Shown here piece by piece: positions 53,090-60,352 of a stretch of 60,352 nt of DNA (position 1 is the stretch's first letter; each line of letters starts with the position of its first letter). The notes beneath the pieces were generated by a model. That model ran no database searches. It was not told the origin of the DNA and saw only the letters and a list, made by a program, of their open reading frames with translations. Location: contig CACNSR010000016.1 of NCBI GenBank assembly GCA_902623175.1, positions 1 through 60,352 of the forward strand. Direction: 5' to 3'. The stretch comes from Halieaceae bacterium. Its GTDB lineage: Bacteria > Pseudomonadota > Gammaproteobacteria > Pseudomonadales > Halieaceae. Position numbers and translations under genes: made by a program.

Positions 53090-53492
53090 TGAATCACTCC
53101 TAAAAGTATCAAACGTTTTATGTTGAATGCTGTCTCGCAACAAAACTCCAGCAAACTAGCACGTCTGCAGATACGTGACAATACAACCGACCAATGTCTG
53201 CCAGCACCGACGAGCGCAATATCACTACTCTCGCCGGAGGTCGACGATTGCCAGCCTTAATTCGTCAGACAACAAATTGTATACATGAACACCGGACTTG
53301 CTACCTGTTTAACGGGCACGCGGCCGACATAATTCCTTTTTTTTTGTGATTTTTTTGTAAATTCCGTCAAAACCAGATGATCGAGGCTGTAATTGGAAGC
53401 TCGTAGCAAACCGAGACCAAGGAAAGCTGTCGCGAAGGACCTGTTGCACGGCATGTCTTCGGTTTCGACTTATAGAGGCTACCAATAGCGTT
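53090..53492. other. 403-base gene-free region with A-tracts
   Basis: Upstream of the secreted-protein gene. Two long A runs (plus-strand T runs at about 53336-53360) separated by a few bases could bend DNA or serve as an upstream promoter element. No promoter could be assigned with confidence and no gene was found. Confidence 0.5.
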
Positions 53493-53981
53493 TCACTTAC
53501 GATACAGATACCACTGGCCACCCAGTAACACCCAGGTCATGTCATAAGAGATTGGTGTTTCTCTGGCCACCTCTGGCGGCACAATCATACGGATAATAAT
53601 TGTGACATCGCATCGCGACGGAGCCTGACTCTCTGCGCAATCAACCGAATGAAGGGTGACTGATCGCCAGAAGCCTGCCCCGCTGAAGTCTCCCCGATAA
53701 CGATCAGCCCTGGGGCTCGCCTGATAACTGGGTGTCATGTATGTGAGCGCACCATCATAGTCTAGCTCGATGAGCGCTTCTGCCCACGAAATCGCACGCT
53801 GACCCACCAGGTCTTCGGTGGTCTGGTCAGGTACCGTGGTGCAGGCGCTGAATACCACCGGAAGGCAGCCAATAACCATCACGCGCTTGAGCAGCTTCAG
53901 AAAGAGTGTCTCGAACCCGCGCCATAGGGCAATGGAAAAGCCCTGAGTCTCAGTAGGCACCAGTTTCGAAACCGCAATCAC
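53493..53981 (-). CDS. putative lipoprotein at the end of the T2SS operon
   Basis: Up to 162 aa from an ATG that overlaps the gspD stop (ATGA). A hydrophobic stretch ending VMVIGCLPVVFSAC looks like a lipobox with Cys47, so translation may begin later near residue 25-35. The mature part (RAISWAEALIELDYDGALTY, PSYQASPRADRY, DVTIIIRMIVPP, WVLLGGQWYLYRK) has the pattern of NTF2-like (cone-shaped) domains. Its position after the secretin suggests an accessory or pilotin role, but it does not resemble GspS or AspS in sequence. Function unknown. Confidence 0.75.
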   Translation of the reverse strand: MIAVSKLVPTETQGFSIALWRGFETLFLKLLKRVMVIGCLPVVFSACTTVPDQTTEDLVGQRAISWAEALIELDYDGALTYMTPSYQASPRADRYRGDFSGAGFWRSVTLHSVDCAESQAPSRCDVTIIIRMIVPPEVARETPISYDMTWVLLGGQWYLYRK

Positions 53982-56188
53982 CCATCATCTTCCAGCTGAA
54001 TTGGCAAATCGTCGAAATCCGTCAAGCCGCGCATGCGGTCGCGCATCTCCCGAGTCAAGTCCCGCAGCTCTGCATCAGACTCCACTACTTTAGGGGTAAT
54101 GAAAACGAGCAGTTCGACACGCTTGGTGGAGTCTGTGTTCGTACTGAACAAATTGCCCAGCAGGGGGATATCCATGAGATAAGGCACGCCGCTCTTGGCG
54201 ACTGTGGAGTTATCCGTTATCAGGCCGCCTAACACCACTGACTCCCCGCTGCGAACGGCAATACGGCTGCTCACGTTGCGCTCCAGAAAGCTTCGCTGCC
54301 CTGTGGCCGCATCTTCGGGGCCCACGTCAGTCACCGATTGATTCACATCCAGCGTGACCAAGCCGCCGTCATTGACAGATGGCGTCACCTCGAGCTTTAC
54401 ACCGGTGTCCTTGTATTCAATGGAGTTCGTTATATTCCCTCCATCCGTGACTAACTGGCGGGATTGGATGGGTTGCTGGTCACCCACGTGGATCGCCGCG
54501 GTGTGGTTGTCCAACACCAGCACAGACGGCGTGGAAATCACATTTACGAGCGATTCTTCTGCAAGTGCGTTCACCACCGCACGCACGTCATTGGCGCTCG
54601 TTACTGTATAAGAGAAGCCCGGCGACACTGGTGTAAGCCCCGTCAGGTCTAGCGCGCCAGCGCCCTGGTAGTTGTTACCGATTCCATTCTGAAAGGTCCA
54701 CTCAAGCCCGAACTCCAGCCCATCGGTGAGTTGAACCTCGACGATACTGGCCTCGATCAGAACCTGTGTGGCGACCACATCCAGCTTCTTCAAGATGCGC
54801 TCGATCTTGCTGTACTCATAAGGGGAGGCGTAGACGAGAAGCGCATTGTTGTAGTCATCAGAAACCACGCGAATAGACGCACCCAGCTCAAAGCTTGACC
54901 CGCCCATAGATTGCCCGGCTCCTGTACTCGGCATGTTGCCTGCACTGCCGGACCGTTGTGAATTCATGCCCGGCGCCACCTGAGATTGCGGCCGCTGAAC
55001 CTTTGCGTCACCACCACCATTGCTCTCACCAAAAATCGTGCTCAGCAGCATGGCCATCTGAGCCGCGTTGCCATTGACCACATCATAGACGTGCAGAGTC
55101 GCCTCGGAAGCAGGCTCGTCAATACTATCAAGTTGCTCCACCCATCGCCCAACGGTATCGATATAGGCAGCGCGTGGGGAGACAACGAGAATACTGTTCA
55201 AGCGCTCCACGGGGAGCACGCGCACCATACTTGCAAGGCCCCTAACCGCGCCGCCACCGGTGCCACCATCGGCAGTGTTGAGAATGTGTTCAAGCTCCAC
55301 GAAGACATCTTCAACCGCGCCTCGCGTGATCGGGAATATTCCCACTGACGTCCCCGCCAATTGGTCAATGTCAAAGGTAGTGATGATGTCTAGCCAACCT
55401 TCGATTTGCATCTGCGTACCCGCCAAGACGAGCAGATTGCGCTTGGTGTCGATGCGAACAAAAGCGTTCTGGGTCGCAACCGGCTTCAAAATCTCCGCCA
55501 TCTCGGGTGCACCAATGTACTGGAGCGGTACTATGACATTGGAGAAGCCAGTGCCGGCACCTTCGGCATTCTGGAAGCTGGGGGCCATCCTGCCAGCTTT
55601 CTGCGCACCGCTAATGAACAAGCGATCGCTGGGTCCGCGCACCATCAGTGCGCCGTTGTTATGAAGTAATGACTCCAAAATCGGCAACAGCTGATCACGA
55701 GGGATGGGGGAACGCGTCCGCAATGTGACAGCACCCTGCACCGGGTGTTCGACGATGTAGTCGAGCTGTAGGATGTCACCCAACACCGAATGCACCACTT
55801 CTGACAGTGGCGCCTCCTCAAAATTTAGGGAAACCGCGTCGCCATAAAGCTTTATCGGCTCGCGCGCGGGGGGCATCTGCACACCTACATCAGTCCCAGG
55901 AAAAATCACTCCGCGGCCGTCAATGTTTTTATCTGGTAAAGACTCCGCGACCGGGCCACTGTCGTCACTCTGCGCGGCCGCCACAGCGCCCGTGGCTGAA
56001 GATGGGGTAGCGGACTTCTGAGCGGCCGTCATATCTTGCGTCGCGCAACTGGCTAAAAAGACCGCGGTCAGCGCCAAGGGCGCGGCTGTGATGCAGCGCA
56101 AAGCAATAGGCCGGCCGCTCTTGTTGCCGAGGTCCCGACCCACCGCCCGTCCTATATAGTTGATCAGCTCTAACATGAGGTCACTCAT
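53978..56188 (-). CDS. gspD: GspD, type II secretion secretin
   Basis: 736 aa outer-membrane channel. The ATG at 56188 overlaps the gspC end and has AAGAAGGAA upstream. A long N-region ends in FLASC, a probable lipobox (Cys48), as in Xanthomonas XpsD; a GTG at 56144 is an alternative start. Domains in order: N0 (VSLNFEEAPLSEVVHSVLGD), N1-N3 modules (NVIVPLQYIGAPEMAEILKP, TLHVYDVVNGNAAQMAMLLS), a Gly/Ser/Gln-rich insert, and the C-terminal secretin (LVNVISTPSVLVLDNHTAAI, SVVLGGLITDNS, PLLGNLFSTN). Confidence 0.95.
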   Translation of the reverse strand: MSDLMLELINYIGRAVGRDLGNKSGRPIALRCITAAPLALTAVFLASCATQDMTAAQKSATPSSATGAVAAAQSDDSGPVAESLPDKNIDGRGVIFPGTDVGVQMPPAREPIKLYGDAVSLNFEEAPLSEVVHSVLGDILQLDYIVEHPVQGAVTLRTRSPIPRDQLLPILESLLHNNGALMVRGPSDRLFISGAQKAGRMAPSFQNAEGAGTGFSNVIVPLQYIGAPEMAEILKPVATQNAFVRIDTKRNLLVLAGTQMQIEGWLDIITTFDIDQLAGTSVGIFPITRGAVEDVFVELEHILNTADGGTGGGAVRGLASMVRVLPVERLNSILVVSPRAAYIDTVGRWVEQLDSIDEPASEATLHVYDVVNGNAAQMAMLLSTIFGESNGGGDAKVQRPQSQVAPGMNSQRSGSAGNMPSTGAGQSMGGSSFELGASIRVVSDDYNNALLVYASPYEYSKIERILKKLDVVATQVLIEASIVEVQLTDGLEFGLEWTFQNGIGNNYQGAGALDLTGLTPVSPGFSYTVTSANDVRAVVNALAEESLVNVISTPSVLVLDNHTAAIHVGDQQPIQSRQLVTDGGNITNSIEYKDTGVKLEVTPSVNDGGLVTLDVNQSVTDVGPEDAATGQRSFLERNVSSRIAVRSGESVVLGGLITDNSTVAKSGVPYLMDIPLLGNLFSTNTDSTKRVELLVFITPKVVESDAELRDLTREMRDRMRGLTDFDDLPIQLEDDG

Positions 56189-56915
56189 TTCCTTCTTGCC
56201 TTCGGGAAGCGTCTTGCTTCGGCGCGCCACCATACATGTTCTCAAACGAGATCCGCGTAGGTGGCCTGGCAGGCTCCGCTTTTTGAGTTGGCGCGTCATT
56301 ATTTTGATTCAGCGCTCCGTCGGTAGGAGTTGCCTGTGGGTTGGCGGAACCAGACTCAACTTCCATCTCCGTGGCCAAAATTGACTGATGAGTGGCGTAT
56401 GCCATCTCCAATCTAGCCTCCTCACCTGTCACCGCCTGCAGGCGCACGCGGCGCGACTCGATCGAGCCCAATGTCCAGCCTTTTATCGATTCGCCCACCA
56501 CCAAGCGCTGTTGCTCACCATTATCGAGACGGATAATCGCGCCCGCCACTTCCCCGGAACCAAATATTCCCAACAGGTTGATGCCGTCTATGCTCTCCAC
56601 CACGTCCGCGTCAACCTCTGAGGCAACAAGTGCTGCGTCATTTTCTGAAAGTAGGTCAGGCCGCCGGGGCTTTCTATCTAGGGCAAACACGGGTCTGAGA
56701 ACAAAATCGAAGCTGCTTAGCTCCGGGCGTGACGAGGACAGTGTTTGTGCAACGCTCACGGGCTCAAACAGGGCACTGGAGGGCAATACCGGCTCGGGTG
56801 CGCCGGCTGATAAAGTGTAAACCGTTGTCAGTCCAAGCGCCCCAACGGTCAAGCTTGCAGACAGCTGCAGCGGTTTAGGCCAGTCACCCCAGCTTGCCCG
56901 TGCGCCCTCAGTCAT
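56181..56915 (-). CDS. gspC: GspC-type inner-membrane protein (XpsN position)
   Basis: 244 aa. One transmembrane helix (about 18-38), then a linker and the homology region that contacts the secretin N0 domain (INLLGIFGSGEVAGAIIRLD, then GWTLGSIESRRVRL). A polar Pro/Gln tail replaces the PDZ or coiled-coil domain of some GspC proteins. It lies between gspM and gspD, where Xanthomonas has xpsN, whose product plays the GspC role; either name would be defensible. Confidence 0.82.
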   Translation of the reverse strand: MTEGARASWGDWPKPLQLSASLTVGALGLTTVYTLSAGAPEPVLPSSALFEPVSVAQTLSSSRPELSSFDFVLRPVFALDRKPRRPDLLSENDAALVASEVDADVVESIDGINLLGIFGSGEVAGAIIRLDNGEQQRLVVGESIKGWTLGSIESRRVRLQAVTGEEARLEMAYATHQSILATEMEVESGSANPQATPTDGALNQNNDAPTQKAEPARPPTRISFENMYGGAPKQDASRRQEGNE

Positions 56916-57549
56916 CGGGTTCGCTCAACCGATAAGCCGCAACGTCAACACGGGCGCTCAAATGGTCTGCAGTAGCCTCATCAGGATTGCGAAGCCTGCG
57001 GTTAATGCGTCGCAGCGCCTCTGCCTGCATACCCTCAGGGAACAAGGCCGGTGATGCGCGATACAGTAGCTGAAAAAACTCGTCGAAATCATCGGGACCG
57101 CCGGTGACTTTTAGGGTGGCATTGAGCTTCACCAAGGTCTCTAGCTGAACGGGTTCTTTTACCTCGCTCCCCACCACAGTCAACCCTACACGTCCCGCCA
57201 ACTGGCGCAGCTGCTGTTGCAATAGCGCACCGCCACGACCGGTATCGCCGGTATCCTCGATAGCGACCCGCGCCAAGGCTAAGTCGATCTCAGCCGTCGC
57301 CGACTCAATCTGGGGAGCTGCTTCGATGTAGCCCAGCAACCGGCTGATGCGCGGTTTAGTGGCGCTGATGTCGGAAAAGCTGCTCAACCACCAGCCCAGT
57401 ACAGTGCTCAGCGTGAGGAGCGTCATCACGGAAAACACTGTGACCGCCCCATAAACGACTGACCTTGCTTGCAAGGGCAATGTACTCGTCGAGGATCGAA
57501 TCGTTAACAAACGCGCCTTGGCAGCGTCAAAACTGTCTCGCCAGTTCAT
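56908..57549 (-). CDS. gspM: GspM-like inner-membrane protein
   Basis: 213 aa. Cytoplasmic start, one transmembrane helix (about 29-55, VVYGAVTVFSVMTLLTL) and a periplasmic ferredoxin-like domain (LRQLAGRVGLTVVGSEVKEP, KVTGGPDDFDEFFQLLY). GspM partners GspL in the inner-membrane platform. Overlaps gspL by ATGA and gspC by 8 bases. Sequence identity is low; position carries much of the assignment. Confidence 0.82.
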   Translation of the reverse strand: MNWRDSFDAAKARLLTIRSSTSTLPLQARSVVYGAVTVFSVMTLLTLSTVLGWWLSSFSDISATKPRISRLLGYIEAAPQIESATAEIDLALARVAIEDTGDTGRGGALLQQQLRQLAGRVGLTVVGSEVKEPVQLETLVKLNATLKVTGGPDDFDEFFQLLYRASPALFPEGMQAEALRRINRRLRNPDEATADHLSARVDVAAYRLSEPDD

Positions 57550-58649
57550 GAGCCTACCTCCGCCTCACTTGATTCCTCAATCGCCTCGCTATCTACCTCA
57601 GAGAGTTGAGGGGGCGTGGGAGGCGCGGTGACCCGCCATTGGATGCTGAAACGCTCCAAACCGTTATTACGGTCTCTCGCAAAAGCAGACAAGGCCGTGA
57701 CATCAGTGTACCCAGGCTCCTCAGTCAGCATGCGCAAATACACTGCCGCGTTATTTGAGTACCCGTTCACCGTCACCTCGTTGCCGTCAAAGTTGAGCCG
57801 GTCTAAATACACGGTATCGGGCGCTGACGCGGCGATATGATTTAACCAATACTGATAATTGGGTCGCTCGCTGATAGCACGCTCGATTGCTGACAAACGA
57901 GTTCGCCCCAATTGCAAAGACTCGCGTTGTATCGCCGCGGCTGCCGCATCACTCCGTACCTGCTGAAACGTCGCGTCCAGCCGATCCGCCCGGAGTGCAG
58001 TGGCGCCCGCCAGCAACGTGATCGCCACCACACACGACACCCACACAACGGCAACCAGGCCCGACGCATAAACTAGCCGCCGCAGGTAGGCAGACTGTCG
58101 CTCGCTGCCGCCATAACCGGCAAAGGAAATGGGTATTCCTTGGTGATCGAATGCCCACACCTCGGGTAACGGCGCACCGCCGTATGAGCTGTCGCAAGAC
58201 TCTGCCAGCAAATCGTCGATAGCGGCTTGTGATGTAATGGCCAAAGCAACCTCAATCACGTTTTCGTGACGGCCGACCACTCGCCACGCCGCTCGCGTGT
58301 CGGTATCCGGGAAAGGCGACGACAAACCCACTTCAAGTAGCATGGCGTCGTCCAAATCCTCCTCCGTAGAGGCAGGAAGATGAAGCGTCTTTAACAGCAC
58401 GGCGTCGGCGGAAAGTGCGGCCGCGCTGAAGGGGGTCTGAGCGTCGGGAGCAACTCCCTCGCCCAACGGCGCGTCGGCCCGGTACAAAATAACTTCACCA
58501 CCACGGGTGACACGAATCGAGGGGTCAAAACGCTGAAGCAGCCAAGCACCTCGATCGTACATCAGCTGATGACAGCCGAGCGCCACCCACTTGCCCGACC
58601 GGGTCAGATCGAGGCCAAAAAGGCTCCACTTGTTGCCGACGTCCGTCAT
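57546..58649 (-). CDS. gspL: GspL-like inner-membrane protein
   Basis: 367 aa. N-terminal actin-like cytoplasmic domain (SLFGLDLTRSGKWVALGCHQ, VLLKTLHLPASTEEDLDDAM), a transmembrane helix at about 192-215, and a PilN/GspL-like periplasmic part (ASAPDTVYLDRLNFDGNEVT, then VNGYSNNAAVYLRML). It anchors the GspE ATPase to the platform. Starts 3 bases after gspK. Confidence 0.85.
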   Translation of the reverse strand: MTDVGNKWSLFGLDLTRSGKWVALGCHQLMYDRGAWLLQRFDPSIRVTRGGEVILYRADAPLGEGVAPDAQTPFSAAALSADAVLLKTLHLPASTEEDLDDAMLLEVGLSSPFPDTDTRAAWRVVGRHENVIEVALAITSQAAIDDLLAESCDSSYGGAPLPEVWAFDHQGIPISFAGYGGSERQSAYLRRLVYASGLVAVVWVSCVVAITLLAGATALRADRLDATFQQVRSDAAAAAIQRESLQLGRTRLSAIERAISERPNYQYWLNHIAASAPDTVYLDRLNFDGNEVTVNGYSNNAAVYLRMLTEEPGYTDVTALSAFARDRNNGLERFSIQWRVTAPPTPPQLSEVDSEAIEESSEAEVGS

Positions 58650-58652
58650 ACT

Positions 58653-59522
58653 CTAGCCCGCTCGCCCCAATGTGCTCTGTCGCGGCTTTTCTATCCGTGT
58701 GAGTCTTACCGCCGAGAATTCGTCTGTCCCCTGGCTCTCAACCCAAATCCGCTGTACGAATCTTTCTGACGGTGAGGCCGACACTTCTATTTCTACGCAA
58801 TAATACCCCTCAGCATCGAGAGGGTCGGGCTCATTACTCAAGACGTCTGCCTCTTCTTTTTTTGAGGCCCCAAAAACGGCCAGCATTTCTGGCGGCGAGA
58901 CCGCGGGGTCAACGCCGGAACCGACGTTGAAGGGCGAGATACTAGGTCGAATTCGGTCATACACCGCACGATGCATACCCTCGACACCCAGCAACTGCTC
59001 GACATAAACGGCTGACCGCCCTTGCCGATACATCGAATGGAACTGAAGACTGCCTGGCGGCCCCGAACCTGCGGAGGCAGTCATCTCCAATTCGCTGTTC
59101 ACAATTTGCTCCCCGAGGATAGCGGCGGCGACATTATCCATACCCCCAACCCCGCTTAATAACCGCTGCCACACTGCAGGGTCTGACTCCGCCACCGAGA
59201 CAAATCCTGACGCAGGATACACCGTCGCGGACACGGTGAAGTCATCGATCTCGTACCGGGACATAAATACCCGCGATAGGCCCGCGGGGTCCGGATCGCC
59301 GTTTTCATCAACTTCCGTCTGCGCTCTGGCGCGGTCCATCAAGGCAAGTCGTGCGATACCCTTACCCAGCGCAAACGCCTGTGCCTCTCCCAGTCGCGAA
59401 GAGGCCAGGCCGATTTCTTCTCGGGCCAACGCTAGCGCACCGCCCACCGTGATGCTCATCGCGGCAACAAGCCACATCACCAGCACTATTGCGACACCCC
59501 GTTGCTTATTAAAGCCGCTCAA
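58653..59522 (-). CDS. gspK: GspK, minor pseudopilin
   Basis: 289 aa tip pseudopilin. N-terminal prepilin motif QRG/VAIVLVMWLVA with cleavage after Gly9 and no Glu at +5, which is typical of GspK. A long alpha-domain insert region follows (VAESDPAVWQRLLSGVGGMD) and then EQLLGVEGMHRAVYDRIRPS. Caps the I-J-K complex. ATGA-type overlap with gspJ. Confidence 0.9.
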   Translation of the reverse strand: MSGFNKQRGVAIVLVMWLVAAMSITVGGALALAREEIGLASSRLGEAQAFALGKGIARLALMDRARAQTEVDENGDPDPAGLSRVFMSRYEIDDFTVSATVYPASGFVSVAESDPAVWQRLLSGVGGMDNVAAAILGEQIVNSELEMTASAGSGPPGSLQFHSMYRQGRSAVYVEQLLGVEGMHRAVYDRIRPSISPFNVGSGVDPAVSPPEMLAVFGASKKEEADVLSNEPDPLDAEGYYCVEIEVSASPSERFVQRIWVESQGTDEFSAVRLTRIEKPRQSTLGRAG

Positions 59523-60124
59523 CGCACCATCTCGTAATCATCGAAAGCCACGATCAGCGGCGGCCAGCTCATACCCTCAAGCTCCCACTCCAGCCGCACT
59601 CCCGGTGGTAACCTGTCGTTCAGTGCCTCATCGTCATCATTGTAGCCGTTGCGACTCGGCGCCTTGATTGCCTTAACCTGAAATCGTCTGACATTTCCTA
59701 GCAATACCTGAGAGGGAATCACATCCCCCCAAGCCGGATCGGTGCGCGCTTTTTCGGCCGTCTCCGTATCGGGAATCGCGAAATCAAGCATCACGGTGTC
59801 GCCAGCGCGTCGCAGGCGGAGCCAGGTAACGCCACCCGCCGCGCCCACGCGATCGATGGGCGCCAGCCAACTGATTTCATTGTCCGAAACATGGAACGCG
59901 CCCCGATGTGGCAAGTAGGCCTCGCGCAATACATGCCGCAAAAAGTAGGTCACTTCCCGGAGCCGCGCCGTGCGATCAGCGGACTGCTCGACCGCAGTAT
60001 AAGTGGTGGCGAAAGTGCGCAGCGATGCTGAAAGCGCCAGCATCACCAGCGAGAGCACAACCGCAGAGATCATCACTTCCACCAGCGTCATGCCAGCTTC
60101 ACGACGCATCGCCGGCACCCTCAC
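59519..60124 (-). CDS. gspJ: GspJ-like minor pseudopilin
   Basis: 201 aa. Prepilin peptidase site REAG/MTLVEVMISAVVLSL with Glu at +5 of the mature protein. The region RLREVTYFLRHVLREAYLPH matches the GspJ pattern. Start could also be the ATG at codon 6. Overlaps the gspI 3' end by 26 bases. Confidence 0.85.
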   Translation of the reverse strand: MRVPAMRREAGMTLVEVMISAVVLSLVMLALSASLRTFATTYTAVEQSADRTARLREVTYFLRHVLREAYLPHRGAFHVSDNEISWLAPIDRVGAAGGVTWLRLRRAGDTVMLDFAIPDTETAEKARTDPAWGDVIPSQVLLGNVRRFQVKAIKAPSRNGYNDDDEALNDRLPPGVRLEWELEGMSWPPLIVAFDDYEMVR

Positions 60125-60352
60125 TCAGTCGACCTATCGTACTCAGGCTGACGGTGCGCGGCTGACTCTCGCCTGGCCAGCTGACTACGATGCGCATCCA
60201 GCCAATACCCGATTCCTCGCGCTCCGGAATCAGCTCCACCCAGCGCTCCCACTCGAAGTCACCGTAACGCCCGCGCTGCGTTACGCCCACATCTGGGCGG
60301 CTGATCACGAAGGCATCTAGCTCAGATTCGGCCAGCGTCGTCGCGATCGCAT
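60099..60352 (-). CDS. gspI: GspI-like minor pseudopilin, 5' end outside window
   Basis: The C-terminal about 84 codons of a pseudopilin; the frame stays open to the window edge. Readable text begins AIATTLAESELDAFVISRPD and includes WERWVELIPEREESGIGWM and IVVSWPGESQPRTVSLSTI, the usual GspI ending (R/KV.V.W....R.V.L.T). Upstream gspE-H would be expected beyond 60352. Confidence 0.8.
   Translation of the reverse strand, partial: AIATTLAESELDAFVISRPDVGVTQRGRYGDFEWERWVELIPEREESGIGWMRIVVSWPGESQPRTVSLSTIGRLSEGAGDAS

Noticed and set aside
53257..53521. Short minus-strand frames upstream of the secreted-protein gene
   Set aside because: Low-quality composition, lysine runs from an A-tract, and overlap with the end of the lipoprotein gene.

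Overview
This window looks like a chromosomal segment of a gammaproteobacterium, probably a marine, Pseudomonas/Cellvibrionales-like lineage. The evidence is an rrn operon with tRNA-Ile(GAT) and tRNA-Ala(TGC) in the spacer, E. coli-like housekeeping proteins, and gene orders that, from memory, recur in Pseudomonas aeruginosa: psi subunit-rimI, rrn-msrQ-msrP-pssA-ilv, clpB-pgeF-rluD/bamD, and murJ-ribF-ileS-lspA-fkpB-ispH. The lineage call is inference; a 16S search would settle it.

Layout. 1-3.1 kb: an AT-rich, plus-strand Rnf-type operon with only rnfA, rnfD, rnfG and rnfE. rnfB and rnfC are absent from their usual place between A and D. RnfA and RnfE have each lost the equivalent one of their two conserved Fe-S cysteines, while the flavinylation threonines of RnfD and RnfG are kept. 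This is the most unusual thing in the window. 3.2-6.4 kb (minus): a small unknown protein, RimI, a psi-like DNA polymerase III subunit, a family-2 glycosyltransferase and a Prx5-type peroxiredoxin. 6.6-7.3 kb: a decayed IS256-family transposase. 7.4-13.3 kb (minus): a complete rrn operon with terminator, 5S, 23S, two tRNAs, 16S, processing stems, boxA and a P1-like promoter.

13.4-25 kb: msrQ-msrP-pssA (minus); ilvC (class II) and hppA (plus); a bidirectional terminator; then ilvH-ilvI and clpB (minus), clpB with a clear sigma-32 promoter. 25-31 kb: pgeF-rluD (minus), bamD (plus), nadE and ispH (minus). 30.5-42.3 kb: a long minus-strand series reading, in transcription order, coiled-coil membrane protein, class I fumarase, sbcB, pyrB, nudF, murJ, ribF, ileS, lspA, fkpB, ispH, with several overlaps or very short gaps.

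42.5-51.4 kb (minus): a secreted phosphodiesterase, a PuuD-like membrane protein, groEL-groES under both a CIRCE operator and a sigma-32 promoter, fxsA, an AmpG-like permease, an acyltransferase-3 protein and a PpiC-type isomerase. 51.7-53.1 kb: a secreted 459-residue protein of unknown family with its own terminator. 53.5-60.35 kb (minus): a type II secretion operon in the Xanthomonas xps-like order I-J-K-L-M-C(N)-D followed by a small lipoprotein; gspI runs off the right edge.
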